Of a stretch of 24,896 nucleotides of DNA, positions 20,820 to 24,896 are shown one piece after another. Every line of letters starts with the position of its first letter. The first letter of the stretch is position 1. Under the pieces are notes generated by a model. It did not search any database. It was not told the origin of the DNA and saw only the letters and a program-made list of their open reading frames with translations. Location of the stretch: contig JAYSCT010000071.1 in the NCBI GenBank assembly GCA_041914785.1, forward strand, positions 1 through 24,896. The letters are read 5' to 3'. Position numbers and translations under genes: made by a program. The DNA comes from Pelomonas sp041914785. Lineage in GTDB: Bacteria; Pseudomonadota; Gammaproteobacteria; Burkholderiales; Burkholderiaceae_C.

Positions 20820-21674
20820 ATGAAATTCAAAGGTTCCGACCAGTACGTCGCCACGGCAGACCTGATGCTCGCGGTCAACGCGGCAGCCGCGTTGCAGCGC
20901 CCGCTGCTCATCAAGGGCGAGCCCGGCACCGGCAAGACCATGCTGGCCGAGGAGGTGGCCGCGGCGCTCGGCATGCCGCTGCTGCAATGGCACATCAAGA
21001 GCACCACGAAGGCGCAGCAGGGCCTGTACGAGTACGACGCCGTCAGCCGGCTGCGCGACAGCCAGCTGGCCGGCATCGAGGGCAGCGAGCGCGTGCGCAA
21101 CATCGAGAACTACATCGTCAAGGGCGTGCTGTGGCAGGCCTTCGAGGCGGACCAGCCGGTCGTGCTGCTCATCGACGAGATCGACAAGGCCGACATCGAG
21201 TTCCCGAACGACCTGCTGCGCGAGATCGACCGCATGGAGTTCTACGTCTACGAGACGCGCCAGCTCGTCAAGGCGAAGCACCGCCCGCTGGTGTTCATCA
21301 CGTCCAACAACGAGAAGGAGCTGCCGGACGCCTTCCTGCGCCGCTGCTTCTTCCACTACATCAGGTTCCCCGACGCCGAGACGATGAAGAAGATCGTCGA
21401 CGTGCACTTCCCGACCCTGAAGAAGGACCTGCTGGCCGCGGCGCTGAAGAACTTCTACGACGTGCGCAACCTGCCCGGGCTGAAGAAGAAGCCCAGCACG
21501 TCGGAGCTGATCGACTGGCTCAAGCTGCTGGTGGCCGAGGATGTGCCCGTGGACGCATTGCAGGCCAAGGACGACAAGGTCAGCATTCCGCCGCTGGTGG
21601 GCGCGCTGCTGAAGAACGAGCAAGACCTGACGCTGTTCGAGAAGCTCGTCTTCATGCAGCGGAACAACCGCTGA
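20820..21674 (+). CDS. MoxR-family AAA+ ATPase, 284 aa
   Basis: A cytoplasmic chaperone-like ATPase of the MoxR/CoxD class, which works with VWA-domain partner proteins to insert metal cofactors or mature enzyme complexes. Visible motifs are Walker A GEPGTGKT (33-40), Walker B LLIDE (116-120), sensor 1 ITSNNEKELPD (160-170) and the FLRRCF arginine pair (172-177), followed by a lid domain. Length is usual for the family. No Shine-Dalgarno is seen before the ATG. Its TGA shares one base with the ATG of the next gene (TGATG). The probable VWA partner starts at 24546, with three genes in between. Confidence 0.93.
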   Translation: MKFKGSDQYVATADLMLAVNAAAALQRPLLIKGEPGTGKTMLAEEVAAALGMPLLQWHIKSTTKAQQGLYEYDAVSRLRDSQLAGIEGSERVRNIENYIVKGVLWQAFEADQPVVLLIDEIDKADIEFPNDLLREIDRMEFYVYETRQLVKAKHRPLVFITSNNEKELPDAFLRRCFFHYIRFPDAETMKKIVDVHFPTLKKDLLAAALKNFYDVRNLPGLKKKPSTSELIDWLKLLVAEDVPVDALQAKDDKVSIPPLVGALLKNEQDLTLFEKLVFMQRNNR

Positions 21675-21898
21675 TGGCGCAGGATTTCAACCGCGCGATG
21701 CGCGAAGGGCTGGCCGATGCGGTCGGCTTCGTCGGCGGCGCGCTGCTGGGCTGGTGGGCCGGCCGGCAGTTCGGCATCGACTTCGTCGCCAGCACCGACT
21801 GGAACGCCACGCAGATGCTGGGCCTGCTGCTCATCGTGGCCGGCTGCGGGCTGGGCCGCTGGGCGGCGCGCAAGGTGCTGCTGAAGGACAGGCCGTGA
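21674..21898 (+). CDS. small two-helix membrane protein, AtpZ/AtpI-like, 74 aa
   Basis: A short protein with two hydrophobic helices (about 15-33 and 46-64) and a short loop with charged ends. The first helix, ADAVGFVGGALLGWWAGRQFG, resembles AtpZ/AtpI-type small proteins that occur with ATP synthase, but no atp genes are near. The start is fixed by the TGATG overlap with moxR, and its TGA overlaps the GTG of the next gene by four bases (GTGA). This tight packing supports a real, translated gene. Its function in this cluster is unknown; it could anchor the MoxR/VWA pair at the membrane (inference). Confidence 0.75.
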   Translation: MAQDFNRAMREGLADAVGFVGGALLGWWAGRQFGIDFVASTDWNATQMLGLLLIVAGCGLGRWAARKVLLKDRP

Positions 21899-22491
21899 AG
21901 CCGGTCGAGCCCGTCACGCTGGCCGCCGGGCCCATCCGCCTCGTGCCGCTCACGCTGGACCATGTGCCCGGCCTGCAGGCCGCGGCCGCCGACGGCGAGC
22001 TGTGGCACCTGCGCTTCACCAGTGTGCCGTCGCCCGACGAGACCGCGGCCTACGTCGAGACGGCGCTGGCCGGCCAGGCCGCCGGCCACCGGCTGCCCTT
22101 CGCGGTGCTCGACGCCACCAGCGGCGAGGTGCTGGGCTCCACCAGCTATCACGACATCGTGCCGGCCATCGAACGCGTCGAGATCGGCTACACCTGGTAC
22201 GCGCAGCGGGTGCAGCGCAGCGCCGTCAACACGACGGCCAAGCTGCTGCTGCTGACGCATGCGTTCGAGACGCTGGGCGCGAAACTGGTGGGCTGGCGCA
22301 CCGACAACTTCAACCACGCGTCGCAGCGCGCCATCGAGCGCCTGGGCGCCCGGCGCGACGGCGTCATCCGCCATCACGCGCTGCGCCGCGACGGCACGGT
22401 GCGCGACACCGTCATGTACAGCCTGACCGCGGGCGAATGGCCCGAGGTCAAGGCGCACCTCACCTGGCAACTGACAAGACCGAGAGCATGA
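21895..22491 (+). CDS. GNAT-family (RimJ/RimL-like) N-acetyltransferase, 198 aa
   Basis: The protein would move an acetyl group from acetyl-CoA to an amine; the RimJ/RimL group usually acts on protein N-termini or small molecules. Features seen are GPIRLVPLTLDHVPGL at the start, the central GEVLGSTSYHDIVPAIERVEIGYTWY (about 78-103) and a later NHASQRAIERLGARRDGVIRHHALRRDGT (about 141-170), which is the usual C-terminal part of the fold. The GTG at 21895 overlaps the previous stop (GTGA), and its own TGA overlaps the ATG of the S9 peptidase gene by four bases (ATGA). It is thus the third gene of a run joined by overlaps. The substrate is unknown. Confidence 0.9.
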   Translation: MKPVEPVTLAAGPIRLVPLTLDHVPGLQAAAADGELWHLRFTSVPSPDETAAYVETALAGQAAGHRLPFAVLDATSGEVLGSTSYHDIVPAIERVEIGYTWYAQRVQRSAVNTTAKLLLLTHAFETLGAKLVGWRTDNFNHASQRAIERLGARRDGVIRHHALRRDGTVRDTVMYSLTAGEWPEVKAHLTWQLTRPRA

Positions 22492-24497
22492 GCAAGACTT
22501 CCAGGCCTTTCAACGCACCGTTTGACGTTGATGCACTGTGGGGCCTGGACCGCATCGCCGCGCCCAGCCTCAGCCCCGACGGCGCCCAGGCCGTTGCCGC
22601 CGTCACGCGCTACTCGATGGAGACCAACCAGGCGCAGTCCAGCCTGTGGCTGTTCTCCACGCTGGGCGGTGCGCCGCGGCGCCTGACCGAGGCCGGCGAC
22701 AAGGACGGCCAACCCCAGTGGAGCCCGCGCGGCGACCTGATCGCCTTCACCGCCCGGCGCGAGCAGGGCGGCAGCAAGGACGAGGAGGCGCAGCTCTACG
22801 TCATCGCGCCCGACGGCGGCGAGGCGCGCCGCGTGGGCCGCGTGCCCACCGGCGTGGACGCGTTCAAATGGTTCCCCGACGGCCGGCGCATCGCCTTCGT
22901 GTCCTGGGTCTGGCCCGACCGCAAGGCCGCCGCGCAGGCCGACGCACTGAAGGACTTCAAGGCGCGCAAGGAAACGGCCTACGTCACCGAGGAAGCGCTG
23001 TACCGCTACTGGAATCACCACATCCCCCAAGGCCGCGTGCCGCACCTGCACGTGATGGACGTCGCCACCGGCAAGGCGCGCGACCTGTTCGAGGGCAGCA
23101 CCTGGGAGCTGGAGCGCGCCGAGCCCGATGCGACCTGCTTCGACATCTCGCCCGACGGCCGGCGCATCGCGTTCGCGTTCGACCCGGCCGCCGACAAGCG
23201 GCTGGACAACCGCTACGCGCTCGCCGAGATCGACGTGCGCACGCGCCGCGGGCAGACGCTGCTGCAGGACGGCGACTGGGACTTCGCCGCGCCGCGCTAC
23301 AGCCAGTCCGGCGCGCATCTGGCGTTCCTGGCCAGCCACCAGGCGCTGGGCCACAACCAGCCCGACCGCCTGGCCGTGCTGGATCAGCGCGGCAACTGGG
23401 CCGTCTTCAGCGACGACTGGGACCACGAGGTGGCAGCACCGCTGCAATGGACCGACGACGACCAAGCCGTGCTGTTCGCCGCCGAGGAACGCGGCCGGCG
23501 CCACCTGTGGCGCTTCGCGCTGGGCGACCGCCGCGCTGAAGCGCTGTTCGAGGGCGGCCACGTGGGCAGCTTCGCGCAGGCCGGCGGCATCACGGTGATC
23601 AACCACGATGGCATGCAGTACCCGCCGCAGCTGTCGGTGCTGGACGGCGCCGCCGCCCAGCGCATCGAGATGCTGAACGATGACCGCCTGGCCGCACACC
23701 GCTTCGGCCGGCACGAGGAGGTCACCCTCACCGGCGCGCGTGGCGACGCGGTGCAGATGTGGCTGACCTACCCGCCCGGGTTCGACGCGAAGGCGAAGAA
23801 GAAGTGGCCCGTGATGCACGTCATCCACGGCGGCCCGCACACCGCCTTCGGCGACAGCTGGCACTGGCGCTGGAACCACCAGGTGTTCGCCGCGCAGGGC
23901 TACGTGGTGGCCAGCGTCAACTACCACGGCTCCTCCAGCTTCGGCCACGAGTTCCTGGACAGCATCACCGGCCACTGGGGCGAGTACGAGCTGCAGGACG
24001 TGGAGGCCGGCACCGATTGGCTGCTCCGGCAACGCTGGGTGGACAAGACGCGCATCGTCGCCACCGGCGGCAGCTACGGCGGCTACATGGTCGCGTGGAT
24101 GAACGGGCATGTGAAGCCGGGCCGCTACCAGGCCTACGTCTGCCACGCCGGCTGCTACGACTGGCAGGCGATGTATGCCGACGACGCCTACGCCTGGCAC
24201 CGCAAGGAACTGGGCGCCGCCTACTGGGACGACCCGGCCCGCGTCGCCGCGCAGAGCCCGCACACGTTCGCCAAGCACTTCAAGACGCCAACGCTGGTCA
24301 TCCACGGCGCGCTGGACTACCGCGTGCCCGACGCGCAAGGCCTGGCCTACTACAACACGCTGAAATCGCTGGGCGTGCCGGCGCGGCTGGTGTGGTTCCC
24401 GGACGAGAACCACTGGGTGCTGAAAGCCCGCAACAGCCGGCTCTGGTACGGCGAGTTCTTCGGCTGGCTGGCGCGGCATGCACCCCAAAAGCGCTAA
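22488..24497 (+). CDS. S9 family (prolyl oligopeptidase/acylaminoacyl peptidase type) serine peptidase, 669 aa
   Basis: The enzyme cuts short peptides, often after proline or at acylated N-termini. Residues 1 to about 400 form a beta-propeller with WD40/PD40-like repeats (APSLSPDG, PQWSPRGDLIAFTARR, FKWFPDGRRIAFVS, DISPDGRRIAFAF). The alpha/beta hydrolase domain follows at about 420-669 with a complete catalytic triad: S529 in GGSYGGYM, D610 in GALDYRVPD and H642 in DENHWV. There is no signal peptide, so it is probably cytoplasmic. Length is normal for the S9C group. The ATG overlaps the acetyltransferase stop (ATGA), which suggests coupled expression. The pairing of an N-acetyltransferase with an acylaminoacyl-type peptidase is suggestive. 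Confidence 0.93.
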   Translation: MSKTSRPFNAPFDVDALWGLDRIAAPSLSPDGAQAVAAVTRYSMETNQAQSSLWLFSTLGGAPRRLTEAGDKDGQPQWSPRGDLIAFTARREQGGSKDEEAQLYVIAPDGGEARRVGRVPTGVDAFKWFPDGRRIAFVSWVWPDRKAAAQADALKDFKARKETAYVTEEALYRYWNHHIPQGRVPHLHVMDVATGKARDLFEGSTWELERAEPDATCFDISPDGRRIAFAFDPAADKRLDNRYALAEIDVRTRRGQTLLQDGDWDFAAPRYSQSGAHLAFLASHQALGHNQPDRLAVLDQRGNWAVFSDDWDHEVAAPLQWTDDDQAVLFAAEERGRRHLWRFALGDRRAEALFEGGHVGSFAQAGGITVINHDGMQYPPQLSVLDGAAAQRIEMLNDDRLAAHRFGRHEEVTLTGARGDAVQMWLTYPPGFDAKAKKKWPVMHVIHGGPHTAFGDSWHWRWNHQVFAAQGYVVASVNYHGSSSFGHEFLDSITGHWGEYELQDVEAGTDWLLRQRWVDKTRIVATGGSYGGYMVAWMNGHVKPGRYQAYVCHAGCYDWQAMYADDAYAWHRKELGAAYWDDPARVAAQSPHTFAKHFKTPTLVIHGALDYRVPDAQGLAYYNTLKSLGVPARLVWFPDENHWVLKARNSRLWYGEFFGWLARHAPQKR

Positions 24498-24530
24498 CGC
24501 CTTCACACAGGCCGGCGCCTCGTTGCCTTT

Positions 24531-24536
24531 CATAAT
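24531..24536 (+). promoter_or_regulatory. possible -10 element of the VWA gene
   Basis: CATAAT, five of six matches to the consensus, lies nine bases ahead of the ATG at 24546. No Shine-Dalgarno is present, so a nearly leaderless mRNA is possible. Confidence 0.3.
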
Positions 24537-24545
24537 GGGCGGGCC

Positions 24546-24896
24546 ATGCTGATCCAGTTCTTCTACACGCTGCGCGCCGCCAAGCTCAAGGTGACGGTGC
24601 CCGAGTACCTGACGCTGCTGGAAGCGCTGCAGGCCGGTGTCATCGCGTCGGCCGAGGACGGCGGCGTCGCGTCCATCGACGACTTCTATCACCTGGCCCG
24701 CGCCGCCCTCGTCAAGGACGAGACCCAGTACGACAAGTTCGACCGCGCCTTCGCCGCCTACTTCAAGGGCGTGGAGATGCTGACCGACTTCACCGCCGAG
24801 GTGCCGCTGGACTGGCTGAAGAAGAACTTGGAGTTGAACCTGACGCCCGAGCAGAAGGCCGCCATCGAGAAGATGGGCTGGGACGAGCTGATGGAG
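24546..24896 (+). CDS. VWA-domain protein of the CoxE-like type, N-terminal 117 aa, cut by the window end
   Basis: The frame from the ATG at 24546 stays open to the last base. The visible part is the N-terminal helical region of CoxE-like VWA proteins: IQFFYTLRAAKLKVTVPEYLTLLEALQAGV, SIDDFYHLARAALVKDETQYDKFDRAFAAYF and a C-terminal part with LTPEQKAAIEKMGWDELME. The metal-binding VWA domain itself would come later. Such proteins are partners of MoxR ATPases, and a moxR gene lies 2.9 kb upstream on the same strand. The gap of 48 bp after the S9 gene holds a possible -10, so it may have its own promoter. Confidence 0.85.
   Translation, partial: MLIQFFYTLRAAKLKVTVPEYLTLLEALQAGVIASAEDGGVASIDDFYHLARAALVKDETQYDKFDRAFAAYFKGVEMLTDFTAEVPLDWLKKNLELNLTPEQKAAIEKMGWDELME

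Noticed and set aside
22374..24692. A 772-codon minus-strand frame opposite the S9 peptidase
   Set aside because: It is the antisense shadow of a gene with a complete catalytic triad and propeller repeats.
1..24896. CRISPR arrays, rRNA genes or further tRNAs
   Set aside because: No regularly spaced repeats, no rRNA signature and no second cloverleaf were seen on either strand.

Overview
The window looks like chromosome of a high-GC betaproteobacterium, order Burkholderiales, most likely in or near the Rubrivivax/Leptothrix/Roseateles group. This is judged from gene content and codon use, not from a database search. The pointers are very GC-rich third codon positions from about 4.2 kb onward, a PEP-CTERM protein with a sigma-54 type promoter, a dihaem cytochrome c4 divergent from a MoxR ATPase, a SapC-family protein, and -10 elements of the form TAnACT.

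Region 1 (1 to about 4,200) is accessory DNA with lower GC and different codon use. It holds the C-terminal part of a UvrD-like helicase whose 5' part is cut off or frameshifted at the window edge. Next come a divergent pair of unknown genes around a GAAATT/AATTTC dyad, an IS1595-family transposase, and an AT-richer gene of unknown function that overlaps the transposase tail. A strong GC hairpin at about 4,215-4,247 marks the change to core-like DNA.

Region 2 (4,286-9,570, minus strand) carries a FeeM-like N-acyltransferase, then a SapC-family gene translationally coupled to a CNNM/CBS membrane protein, then a GT1-like glycosyltransferase and a PEP-CTERM surface protein. Good terminators separate the units. 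The PEP-CTERM gene has a sigma-54 type promoter and an upstream dyad where an activator could bind.

Region 3 (9,742-15,044) has apaH, tRNA-Ser(UGA), a CDF-family cation exporter, and a cytochrome b561-like protein divergent from a PepSY / OmpR-type regulator / PhoQ-like kinase operon. The 104-bp divergent gap holds a symmetric array of four TGAAC half-sites with 11-bp spacing, the most striking regulatory structure in the window. His/Asp-rich tails on the b561 and PepSY proteins, next to the exporter, hint at a metal-linked envelope response.

Region 4 (15,074-20,731, minus strand) has a large unknown lipoprotein, an orphan family-5 solute-binding protein, a DUF3391/HD-GYP c-di-GMP phosphodiesterase and cytochrome c4.

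Region 5 (20,820-24,896, plus strand) is a tightly overlapping run: MoxR AAA+ ATPase, small two-helix membrane protein, GNAT acetyltransferase and S9 peptidase. A CoxE-like VWA protein follows and is cut by the window end. Cytochrome c4 and moxR share a palindromic back-to-back promoter region. No CRISPR array, rRNA, prophage structural genes or replication origin were seen.
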